Positions 23,875 through 30,982 of a stretch of DNA of 64,000 nt are shown here, in pieces. The translations under genes were made by a program, and so were the position numbers. The stretch lies in assembly GCF_039523235.1 (NCBI RefSeq), contig NZ_BAAAEX010000011.1; one strand, written 5' to 3'. Within the stretch, counting starts at the first letter, position 1. Each line of letters opens with the position of its first letter. The DNA is from Castellaniella ginsengisoli. GTDB taxonomy: Bacteria > Pseudomonadota > Gammaproteobacteria > Burkholderiales > Burkholderiaceae_B. The notes beneath the pieces are model-generated. The model worked only from the letters and a program-made list of their open reading frames with translations. It ran no database searches and was not told the DNA's origin.

Positions 23875-26304
23875 TTACTGGCGGGCTTGCTTGATGGCGT
23901 TCAGGTAGACCGGCAACCAGGCGGCGGGATCAGGCCCGGCCTGGGCAACGGCCTGTTCTGCGATGTCTGCCATATCGGGGCTGCCGGAGAACACCAGCAG
24001 TTCGTCATCGCAGCCGGATAAGTCCAGTTGGGCGACGGTGACGCTGGTCCCTTGCTTGACCAGAAACTTGCGGCTGGCTTCGCCCAGGCTCTGGAGCAGT
24101 TCAAATTCCGCGACCGTCAGGCCAAAACCCTCGATGTAGTCGCGGGCGCGGGCCTTGGGGTTGGGCAAGAGGATCAGGGTGGCCGTTTGCTGCACCAGGG
24201 ATGCGCCTACGGGGTTGTCGATGATGGCCCCCGGTTCCTGGGTCGCCAGCGCCAGCACCCCGTTTTTCTTGCGGATCGTGCGGGCCGCGTCCTGCATGGA
24301 TTCCTGAAAATGCGCGTCCTTCAACGGGTGCTGGCACTCGTCGTACAGATTGATGATGCGCCGCCCATCGTGCAGCGCATCGACGCGGTGTTTCAGGTAC
24401 AGGGTGGCTGCGCCGCGCACTTCGTCATCGTCCAGCAATTCCGTCAGATCAAAGCCAAAGAGGGCTGGCCGGTCACTGCTGGTTTGCAGGTCCAGATCGT
24501 CCGTGGGGTTGTCGAATACCCAGCCGTATTCACCCCCCTGGCACCAGGGGGCCAGGCGGGCGTGGATGGTGCTGCGGGTGTCATCCTCACTGTAGGGGTT
24601 GGGCAGCAAGGTGTTCAGGGTGGACAGCGTTCTGGCCGGTCGGTCAATCAGCGTGGTCAGTTGCTGGACTGCCTGGGTGATGTCCGCCCGCTGCCGGGTG
24701 GTGACGGCTTCGCCCCGGCGTTCGGCCAGGTAGATGACCAGGCGCACCATGAAGGCCACATTGCCCTTGGTGGGTTCCATCTGAAAGGGATTCCAGCCGG
24801 TCGGCTCCCCCAGGCGGATATTGAAGTACCGCCCGCCCAGGGCCATGATGAGTACCTGCATGCCCTGGTCTTTGTCCCAGACCACGCAGGCAGCCCCGAA
24901 TTTTTGCGCCTGGGTCAGCAACATGCCTTGCAGCACGGTTTTGCCGGTGCCGGTCATGCCGATGATCAGGGTGTTGCCCGGTCGGCGTTTGCCGGTTTCG
25001 TCCAGGTCTTCCGTGGAGGCATGGAAGTTGAAGAAAAAGGGCGAGCCCGTCTGCGTTTTCAGCATGGTGACGGCTGGCCCCCAGGGGTTTCCGGCAGGCT
25101 TGCCCGTCAGCTGGTTGTGCAGGCTGGAAAAGCACAGGAAATTCAGGGAGGTCACCGGCACGGGCCTGGGCCGCCAATGCCAGTTGCCCGGCAGTTGCGC
25201 CCAGAATCCGGCTTCCAAGGCCCGGTCCAGGGGCCGAAAGCCTACGGCATCTTCGGCCAGGGCGGTGGCCGTCTGCGCTAGTGCCTGACGCACACTGTCC
25301 GCCGAGGTGCCATACACCAGGAGGGTGGCATGGTGATCCCCCAGGCCCAGGCGGGCCGAGGTCAGATCGTCCATTACATCGGCCAGTTGCGTGACCTGAC
25401 TGACCGAATCGTCACCCGAATCCACAAGCAGCTTGTGGTGTTTCTTGACGAGTTTCTTGGCAGCGGCTCCTGTGTGACTGCCCCAGGATTGCGTCAGCAC
25501 AAACTCATGGGGCAGGCCCAGCAGCCGGTCCAGATGGCCTGGCTTGGTGGCTTCCGGGTAGTCGCGCAATTCCATCATGCCAAAGAGGCGTGACCCGGAA
25601 ACGGTGCGCAGTTCGCCCAACTCGCCGTGGCGGCCAAAGATGGGACGGGCCTGCGGCAGGGTTTCGCGCAGCCGTTCCCGGCTGATCGGCACGGGCCGAT
25701 GGGTGCCCGACAGCAGGAACCCCAGAAGCTCAGCCGTTTCGCTGAACGCCAGCCCCCGGCGATCCACGATGCCGAGGATCTGCGGATCGTAGCGATACAG
25801 GCCTGCGGTCAGTGCCCGCACGGCGCTGTCCAGGCGTTCGATGGATTCGTCCTGCCAGTGAGCCAGGCGTTTTGCATCCGCCTTTTCCAGGCTGGCGAAG
25901 GTGCCCAGCACGGGGTCTGCGACGGGATGAATCAACACACTCAGGTACAGGTCATTGACCATCAGCCCCGAGGTGTCGAACGTCGCCCGGTAGGCCGCAT
26001 CAAAACGGGTGGCGAAAGGTTGTGCAAACGTGCTGTCGGGGTATTCCGTCACACGCCTGCGGATGATGTGCGAGTACAGGCCGAGCGACCCCATGGGCAG
26101 GCCGCGCAGCACATTGTGCAGGGCTTCGATCCAGTCTTTCAGTTCAGCCTGGCCGTAGGCATCCGGTGCCCGACCGGCCACCTTGATGACCGCCAGGTAT
26201 TCGTGGTTGTCGCAGGCAATGATGCGGTCGGTGACATGGTGGGAATAGGGCAGGTAGCGGGAAATCAGCCGTTCATCAACGGCCAGTGCGGTGGCTGCGG
26301 TCAT
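23875..26304 (-). CDS. virB4: VirB4-type secretion ATPase
   Basis: An 809-residue protein, the largest ATPase of the system and its energy source together with VirB11. The N-terminal CagE/TrbE domain starts RLISRYLPYSHHVTDRIIA. The C-terminal motor domain has Walker A IGMTGTGKTVL, Walker B RRIINLYDECQHPL and the arginine-finger-region motif NGVLALATQEPGAI. All are as expected for VirB4. It overlaps the virB3 stop by 4 bp. Length is normal (about 800). Confidence 0.95.
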   Translation of the reverse strand: MTAATALAVDERLISRYLPYSHHVTDRIIACDNHEYLAVIKVAGRAPDAYGQAELKDWIEALHNVLRGLPMGSLGLYSHIIRRRVTEYPDSTFAQPFATRFDAAYRATFDTSGLMVNDLYLSVLIHPVADPVLGTFASLEKADAKRLAHWQDESIERLDSAVRALTAGLYRYDPQILGIVDRRGLAFSETAELLGFLLSGTHRPVPISRERLRETLPQARPIFGRHGELGELRTVSGSRLFGMMELRDYPEATKPGHLDRLLGLPHEFVLTQSWGSHTGAAAKKLVKKHHKLLVDSGDDSVSQVTQLADVMDDLTSARLGLGDHHATLLVYGTSADSVRQALAQTATALAEDAVGFRPLDRALEAGFWAQLPGNWHWRPRPVPVTSLNFLCFSSLHNQLTGKPAGNPWGPAVTMLKTQTGSPFFFNFHASTEDLDETGKRRPGNTLIIGMTGTGKTVLQGMLLTQAQKFGAACVVWDKDQGMQVLIMALGGRYFNIRLGEPTGWNPFQMEPTKGNVAFMVRLVIYLAERRGEAVTTRQRADITQAVQQLTTLIDRPARTLSTLNTLLPNPYSEDDTRSTIHARLAPWCQGGEYGWVFDNPTDDLDLQTSSDRPALFGFDLTELLDDDEVRGAATLYLKHRVDALHDGRRIINLYDECQHPLKDAHFQESMQDAARTIRKKNGVLALATQEPGAIIDNPVGASLVQQTATLILLPNPKARARDYIEGFGLTVAEFELLQSLGEASRKFLVKQGTSVTVAQLDLSGCDDELLVFSGSPDMADIAEQAVAQAGPDPAAWLPVYLNAIKQARQ

Positions 26305-26696
26305 GGCAGAGTCCTTCGGGAAAGCAATCGGCGCCAGGGCCGGTTGCGGTGGTAGCCCTGGGGGGCATAGCTGGAACCGCGCCAGAATCGCTGCTGGCGA
26401 TTCGTGCGACGGGTCTTGATTTCCAGCCAGAGGATGTCGATGGCCTTGTCGTCATCGCGGGTGAGCATGGCCAGCGTGGGCATCACGACCAGCAGCAGCC
26501 CCCACCAGACCAGTCCGGCTGTCATGGCAATGATGGCCACGCACACGAACGCACCGAGCATCAGGGTGGTGGGGATGCCCATGAAGGTGGCCTTGCGGCC
26601 CAGCCCCTTGAACACGGGATAAGTGTTCGGGGGCTGGTGATCGGGCGGCTGCTCTGTGTGGCCTGTGCGGGCGTCCGGTGTGCTGCGGGTGGCCAT
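26301..26696 (-). CDS. virB3: VirB3-type inner-membrane protein
   Basis: A 131-residue protein. The VirB3 motif PVFKGLGRKATFMGIP is followed by two adjacent hydrophobic segments (TTLMLGAFVCVAIIAM and GLVWWGLLLVVMPTLAML). The next stretch, DDDKAIDILWLEIKTR, matches the conserved end of VirB3/TrbD proteins. The basic C-terminus (RFWRGSSYAPQGYHRNRPW) is longer than usual. It sits between virB2 (3 bp) and virB4 (overlapping), the normal order. Confidence 0.92.
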   Translation of the reverse strand: MATRSTPDARTGHTEQPPDHQPPNTYPVFKGLGRKATFMGIPTTLMLGAFVCVAIIAMTAGLVWWGLLLVVMPTLAMLTRDDDKAIDILWLEIKTRRTNRQQRFWRGSSYAPQGYHRNRPWRRLLSRRTLP

Positions 26697-26699
26697 GGC

Positions 26700-27020
26700 T
26701 TATTTCCACAGCAGGACCACCAGCTCACCAGCGGAACCAGCCAGCAGGACGCCGATGCCCCAGCGAATGGCGTCATCCTTTCGCATGACTTCCGCCGAAT
26801 ACAGCACGAAGATGATGACGCCGATGATGACGGCGGCAATCGGCAGAATGATGTCCAGATTGTCTTTGAGGGTTTGCAGCGTGGTCCGGGCGCGAGACAG
26901 GCCGCCCAGAGACTGCGCCCATGTCGCGTGACTGACCATCGCCAGTATCCAGAGTGTCACCAGCCTGTCCATGAAATGTCGCGGGGTTGTCTGGAGTGTG
27001 ATGTGTGGCATTTTTTGCAT
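26700..27020 (-). CDS. virB2: VirB2-type major pilin
   Basis: A 106-residue pilin precursor. A signal region (MDRLVTLWILAMVSHATWA) precedes a mature part with two hydrophobic helices (IILPIAAVIIGVIIFVLYSAEV and AIRWGIGVLLAGSAGELVVLLW) around the short loop MRKDD. This is the TrbC/VirB2 pattern. The first 16 codons (MQKMPHITLQTTPRHF) may or may not be translated; an ATG at the 17th codon is an alternative start. It is followed by virB3 after 3 bp. Confidence 0.9.
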   Translation of the reverse strand: MQKMPHITLQTTPRHFMDRLVTLWILAMVSHATWAQSLGGLSRARTTLQTLKDNLDIILPIAAVIIGVIIFVLYSAEVMRKDDAIRWGIGVLLAGSAGELVVLLWK

Positions 27021-27118
27021 GGCATGACTCCTGCCCCAGACGCCGGCCGGCGTGTTGGGGTGTTGTGGGGAAAGAAAGGGAAGGGCAGCGGGCCGCTGGA
27101 TGCGGTGCTGCGGAGGGA

Positions 27119-27754
27119 TCAGTGGGCCGGTGGCTGAAAGCCATCGGCGATGGGATGCGCCGTAAAACCGTCCGGGGTGCCGGGTGGCGGGGTTGGTGTC
27201 TGGGCTGGCGCGGTATCCGGGCTGTCCGTCGTGGCGGGTTGCGCGTCGTCAGCGGATGCCGCATCGTCGGGGTCTGGCTTGAGGGCTGGGACCACGATGC
27301 CTGCCTGGGCGAGTACCTTGCCCACATAGCCATTGGCAAAGCCCCGCGTGAGGTTGCCGGTGTTGTAGCAAGACAGTGCCGCCCGCAAGGCTTGTTGCGG
27401 CTGGCGATGGTGGCGCAGCGCCCTGGCGTAGCAGGCGGATAGCACGGTCTGGGCAGCGGTCAGATTCTTGCAGGGATCAAAAACCGTGGTGCTGTCCAGG
27501 CCCAGCCAGTGCCAGTTGCGCACGTTGATCTGGCCCAGGCCTGCGTCGAAATCTACACCCTGGGCCATCAGGTCTTGCGCGGTGCGCTGGGCTTCTTCCA
27601 GGGTGCCGGGTTGCTGGATGGAGGCCTGGCGCTTGCTGTTCACCCCAATGGCGTATTGCCGTGCGCCCGACTCGTGGCGAATCAGTGCGTTCAGCGTGAC
27701 CGGGTGGATGTGCGGTGCGCAGGCAAGGGCGAGGGAGGCCAGGGCAGAAAGCAT
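27119..27754 (-). CDS. virB1: VirB1-type lytic transglycosylase
   Basis: A 211-residue peptidoglycan-cleaving enzyme that makes room for the channel. A signal-like start (MLSALASLALACAPHIHP) is followed by the SLT domain with catalytic Glu in LIRHESGARQYAIGVN. The motifs GVDFDAGLGQINVRNWHWLG and ALSCYNTGNLTRGFANGYV complete the SLT fold. The C-terminal 50 residues are Pro/Asp/Ala-rich and disordered. It follows the trbM-like gene by 12 bp and opens the virB1-11 series. Confidence 0.92.
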   Translation of the reverse strand: MLSALASLALACAPHIHPVTLNALIRHESGARQYAIGVNSKRQASIQQPGTLEEAQRTAQDLMAQGVDFDAGLGQINVRNWHWLGLDSTTVFDPCKNLTAAQTVLSACYARALRHHRQPQQALRAALSCYNTGNLTRGFANGYVGKVLAQAGIVVPALKPDPDDAASADDAQPATTDSPDTAPAQTPTPPPGTPDGFTAHPIADGFQPPAH

Positions 27755-27766
27755 GGCGCGGCCCCT

Positions 27767-28450
27767 TTAGAAACCGGCCCGGTGCCTGGGGTCGGACAAT
27801 GAGAAATTCCAGCCTGAGGCCCATTGGCCGTTGTGATCCGCGTCCCATTGGGCTTGGGCTGCTTCGTAGTCCACGGCCTTGACCCAGCGCCCGCCCATGG
27901 TCGGGCGACCGACATAGCGGATGGACAGTTCGTAAGTCCAGGCGTGATCGTTGTAGGCCACGCACCAGGCGGGCAACTGCGTCAGCGTCACCGTGGGCAG
28001 CGGCTGGACTTCGTAGATGGGTTCCCGGTTGCCGGTGGATGCGTCGTATCGGTAGCCGCGCAGCCGCCATTTGTAGGCGGTGTCTGCGTAGCTGCGATTC
28101 AGATAGTCGGCATCGCACTTGCCTGCGCCGTGTGAAATGGCGTCCACTCGCTCGGCCATGCCGGGTTCCGTAGCCGCAGGGCATTGCGCCAGGAAGGTGC
28201 GGCGGGCGGCAACCGTTGCATCCCAATCCAGGCCATGCCGATTAAATCGCTTGATGCCAAAGTAGTGTTCCAGGGACGGGCTGCATTCGCCTGGGCGCAG
28301 GCTGGACGACAGGCAGAGCGTGGCTTCGCAGGCCAGGCGCGGGATGCCGGTCAACAGGTCGGCGTCGGCAGTATCGGAGGCATGGGCAAGGGGAGCCAGG
28401 ACGCAGGCAAGCGCCAGCGTCCCGGCCCGCAAGGCGGGAAGGGTGTGCAT
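27767..28450 (-). CDS. trbM: TrbM/KikA family conjugal transfer protein
   Basis: A 227-residue exported protein (signal MHTLPALRAGTLALACVLAPLAHA). It has the TrbM signature LACEATLCLSSSLRPGECSPSL, then HYFGIKRFNRHGLDWD and RTFLAQCPAA, with conserved cysteines likely in disulfides. TrbM proteins are periplasmic parts of IncP-like transfer systems whose exact role is unclear. It heads the virB operon together with the TrwA-like gene 57 bp upstream. A broken second copy of the same family lies at 30675-30855. Confidence 0.85.
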   Translation of the reverse strand: MHTLPALRAGTLALACVLAPLAHASDTADADLLTGIPRLACEATLCLSSSLRPGECSPSLEHYFGIKRFNRHGLDWDATVAARRTFLAQCPAATEPGMAERVDAISHGAGKCDADYLNRSYADTAYKWRLRGYRYDASTGNREPIYEVQPLPTVTLTQLPAWCVAYNDHAWTYELSIRYVGRPTMGGRWVKAVDYEAAQAQWDADHNGQWASGWNFSLSDPRHRAGF

Positions 28451-28507
28451 GGGGAGATTTCCTGGGGGGAGGGGACAGCAGGTGGCCGAAGGGTGGCCTG
28501 GGAGGGG

Positions 28508-28801
28508 TTAGCGGCGTTGCAGCAGTGTCTGTTGGGCCAGGGCGATGTGTTCGGGCTTGGCCATGGCCCGCACCAGATGGGCGGTTTCAACCGCTGCGGT
28601 GCGGGTATCGCGGAGCTGGTCCAGTTCGGCCACGATCTGGCGCAGCAGCGTCAGTTCTTCCTGTAGCGTATCGTCAGCAGCCAGGCGGCGGCGGATGTAG
28701 TTGGACAGGGACAGTCCGGATAGGGCTGCGGCTTCGCCCAGCCGCGAAGCATGAGATGGGGTCACCCGGATGCGGATGACCTCGGAGAGGGGTTCAGTCA
28801 T
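28508..28801 (-). CDS. TrwA-like ribbon-helix-helix relaxosome accessory protein
   Basis: A 97-residue protein from the ATG at 28801, preceded by AGGAAA; an upstream in-frame start at 28843 would run into the divergent promoter. The N-terminus VIRIRVTPSHASRLGEAAALSG and LSNYIRRRL form a ribbon-helix-helix DNA-binding fold. A helix with EELTLLRQIVAELD follows, and the end AHLVRAMAKPEHIALAQQ resembles the tetramerising C-terminus of R388 TrwA. TrwA binds oriT and represses the mob operon. If this is its homologue, oriT or an operator should be close by. Here it heads the virB side, not the coupling-protein side. Confidence 0.7.
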   Translation of the reverse strand: MTEPLSEVIRIRVTPSHASRLGEAAALSGLSLSNYIRRRLAADDTLQEELTLLRQIVAELDQLRDTRTAAVETAHLVRAMAKPEHIALAQQTLLQRR

Positions 28802-28855
28802 GGGGTTTCCTGGAAATGGTAAAAATGACCGACTATGGATCAAGCGGAGTTGACC

Positions 28856-29056
28856 ATGAAGACCGTCAAGAATCTGAATGTGGATCGGGTGACGGCTGCG
28901 ATTGAGGCTGATGCGGGCCAGGCTCTGCCTGGGCTGCGTGACGCACTAACGGAAGCCAAGTCGGGACAGGTCGCCCAGACACATTCCCCGGCGCAAATCG
29001 CCGAGCGCCGCAGTCGATCTGTGGCCTGCACTCAGGCAGTACGAAAGGCGTTGTGA
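28856..29056 (+). CDS. Small divergent protein, possible regulator, unknown
   Basis: A 66-residue protein from the ATG at 28856, which has GGAG at good distance; an in-frame start 7 codons earlier is weaker. It starts MKTVKNLNVDRVTAAIEADAG and continues with LRDALTEAKSGQ and IAERRSRS. No transmembrane part. It is one of very few rightward genes in the element, divergent from the TrwA-like gene by 54 bp and ending 1 bp before the convergent antitoxin-like gene. A plasmid regulator is plausible but unproven. Confidence 0.55.
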   Translation: MKTVKNLNVDRVTAAIEADAGQALPGLRDALTEAKSGQVAQTHSPAQIAERRSRSVACTQAVRKAL

Positions 29057-29057
29057 A

Positions 29058-29276
29058 TCAGCGGCAGGACGCAGATGTATTGGTGGCGTTACGCGCCGCC
29101 AATCGCTTTCGCCCTTGTTCCACGATTCGTTGCACGTTGAGCGGATGGACGCGACCGGCAGCAGCGTCGGCGAGTCCTTTGGCAATGTCCTGTTTGAGCA
29201 TCGCCCACTGGTTGTGCTGCGATTGTGATGGCGTTTCGCCATCAACATGGCTCAGCGGCTTTGGGTCATCGTTCAT
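29058..29276 (-). CDS. Small antitoxin candidate for the Fic toxin
   Basis: A 72-residue acidic-to-basic protein. Its central helix QWAMLKQDIAKGLADAAAGRV and the end VQRIVEQGRKRLAARN resemble the C-terminal half of ParD-like antitoxins (GRxRLA ending). It overlaps the stop of the RhuM-Fic gene by 4 bp, so it is translated from the same mRNA after the toxin. Toxin-first order is less common but known. I see no Fic-inhibitory S/TxxxE/DG motif, so any inhibition would work differently. Confidence 0.6.
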   Translation of the reverse strand: MNDDPKPLSHVDGETPSQSQHNQWAMLKQDIAKGLADAAAGRVHPLNVQRIVEQGRKRLAARNATNTSASCR

Positions 29277-30307
29277 CGAGCCAGTTCTCCGGGTGGGGTG
29301 TTCGGGGAAACCTGCTGACGGGGCTGGGCGGGGGCCAGCATGTTTTCGATCAGGCGGATCATCACCTCTTTGGCTTTCGGATCTGATTCCGCCACCAGCA
29401 AGGCCAATGCGGCCAGGCCGACATCGTTGATCACAGGTTCGTTGTGGCGCAACAGGCGGCCATTGCGGGCCAGGAAATCGACGAACAGATAGGAGCCGAT
29501 GCGCTTGTTGCCGTCCGAAAACGGATGGTTCTTGATGACGAAGTACAGCAGATGGGCGGCCTTGGCTTCAATGGTCGGGTACGCGGGTTCCCCAAATACG
29601 GTTTGGTCCAGGTTGCCCAGGATCGCGATGAAATGGTCATCGCGCTCGTTGCCGAATAGATGGGTGGCCTCCCGGCGGGCCATCAGGTCGGCTTTCAGCC
29701 GTGCGATGCCTGCGTGGGCCTCGTCGGGAGAGGGCAGCACCCCGCCCGGGCTGCCGGTGGGTTCGGCCAATAGACCTTCGTCATAGCGTTGCAGCCACAG
29801 AAACGTATGCGTGTAGCGGGCAATCACATCGACCAGACCCCGCCCTTGATCGGTCGTCAGGGCTGCGCCAGCGGCAGCTTTTTTCACCAGGGTCAGGGCG
29901 GCTTCCAGTTCAGCGGCGTTTTGTTCAAATCGCTGCTGGCTCAGGGTATAGCCTTGGGTCAGGTGCTGGCGCAGAACCTGTGTGGCCCACTGGCGAAAGC
30001 GGGTTGCACGGGTGGAGTTGACGCGGTAGCCGACGGAAATGATGGCGTCCAGGTTGTAGTGCTTCAGCGTTCGTCGCACCTGACGGCGACCCTCCTGGCG
30101 AACTACCGAGAAATCCTCGGTAGTTGCTGCTTCCTGGAGTTCCTGCTCTATATAGATATTCTTCAAGTGCAGGCCAATGTTATCGGTTGATGTCGTAAAG
30201 AGTTCAGCCATCTGTGCCTGTGACAGCCAGACGGTTTCGCCTTCCAGCCGTACATCCACCTGCCCGGCTTCGGCTTCAAAGATGATCAGTTGTTGTCCTT
30301 CGGTCAT
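29273..30307 (-). CDS. RhuM-Fic (death-on-curing) fusion protein, likely toxin
   Basis: A 344-residue protein. The N-terminal RhuM domain (about 1-140) has VWLSQAQMAELFTTSTDNI and the signature HYNLDAIISVGYRVNSTRATRFRQWATQVL. The C-terminal Fic/Doc domain (about 180-330) carries the catalytic loop KNHPFSDGNKRIGSYLF, with the His, Asp, Gly-Asn and Lys-Arg positions intact. Fic/Doc enzymes transfer AMP or phosphate to targets such as EF-Tu. This fused family is common on plasmids and islands and is thought to serve as an addiction or stability system. The gene overlaps the downstream small gene by 4 bp. Target and activity are not known from sequence. Confidence 0.88.
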   Translation of the reverse strand: MTEGQQLIIFEAEAGQVDVRLEGETVWLSQAQMAELFTTSTDNIGLHLKNIYIEQELQEAATTEDFSVVRQEGRRQVRRTLKHYNLDAIISVGYRVNSTRATRFRQWATQVLRQHLTQGYTLSQQRFEQNAAELEAALTLVKKAAAGAALTTDQGRGLVDVIARYTHTFLWLQRYDEGLLAEPTGSPGGVLPSPDEAHAGIARLKADLMARREATHLFGNERDDHFIAILGNLDQTVFGEPAYPTIEAKAAHLLYFVIKNHPFSDGNKRIGSYLFVDFLARNGRLLRHNEPVINDVGLAALALLVAESDPKAKEVMIRLIENMLAPAQPRQQVSPNTPPGELAR

Positions 30308-30480
30308 GGCGTATTCCCGCCTGTGCGGCAGCAGGGTTCAGTAGAATGGCGAGTGAAAGGGGTGATGCAGTACGGAGCAGATCCGTTATACAGTACCTCG
30401 CGGATACCCAGGCATGTCCCGGGAGACTTTCAGCACACAAGTGCCAAGCCCGCCGTTTTGGGTATCTGTTTGGGTATTTC

Positions 30481-30541
30481 GTCGGCCTAAGTCTTTCAAG
30501 ACCCGCATGAATAATGAGAATTCGAGTCTCGCCGACCACCA
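30481..30541 (+). other. tRNA-like 3' sequence, candidate attachment-site remnant
   Basis: GTCGGC at 30481-30486 can pair with GCCGAC at 30531-30536, which is followed by CACCA. Inside lie a small hairpin (GTCTT-TC-AAGAC, 30491-30502) and a T-arm-like hairpin GAGA-ATTCGAG-TCTC (30516-30530) with a TTCGAG loop core. The end resembles a tRNA 3' terminus (T-arm, acceptor strand, CCA), but there is no D-arm and no full cloverleaf. Such fragments mark integration of elements into tRNA genes. This is a candidate right attachment site; it needs a tRNA model search. The gap 30308-30480 shows no gene I can support. Confidence 0.35.
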
Positions 30542-30588
30542 TAGTTAAAAATCAGGACGTTTCACAACGCGCCTGAAAATACCGGAAA

Positions 30589-30621
30589 CCCGCATGAACA
30601 CTAGGTTCTTGCGGGTTTTTT
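30589..30621 (+). terminator. Rho-independent terminator-like hairpin
   Basis: CCCGCA...TGCGGG forms the base and GAAC/GTTC the upper stem, closely followed by six T residues on the plus strand. It lies between the tRNA-like sequence and the trbM remnant. It would terminate rightward transcription, for example from a tRNA gene that once stood here. Confidence 0.65.
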
Positions 30622-30674
30622 CATGTCTGAGCGTTCCGGGTCGGGTCATACAATCCCACGTTTTTTGGTCTCTG

Positions 30675-30855
30675 GGCTGGTATGCGTAGATGGGTTCCCG
30701 GTTGCCGCAGGGCATTGCGCCAGGAAGGCGCGGCGGGCGGCGACCGCCGCATCCCAATCCAGGCCATGACGATAGTCTTTGAGGATGCCGGAATCGTGAT
30801 CCAGTGATGGGCTGCATTCGCCTGGGCGCAGGCTGGAGGGCAGGCAAAGCGTGTC
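30675..30855 (-). pseudogene. Decayed internal fragment of a second trbM gene
   Basis: Read on the minus strand this stretch gives a TrbM-like segment (LRPGECSPSLDH, HGLDWDAAVAARRAFLAQCPAA) and then jumps to the codons of NREPIY in a shifted frame. Compared with the intact copy at 27767-28450, 142 bp between two GCCG tetranucleotides (28031 and 28173 there) are missing, which shifts the frame. Both gene ends are absent. Many base changes show it is not a recent copy of the intact gene but probably debris of a related element. It lies 128 bp before the first chromosomal gene. Confidence 0.8.
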
Positions 30856-30982
30856 ATCAACAGCCCGGAATGATCTGGGTACATCGGGCTGCTTGAACCA
30901 AACAGCCTCCGCGATTCCCGGTTCGATTCAATCCGCGCTTCATGCGCTATAGTGAAGCCAATCCCCTGACGCGCGATCGCCT

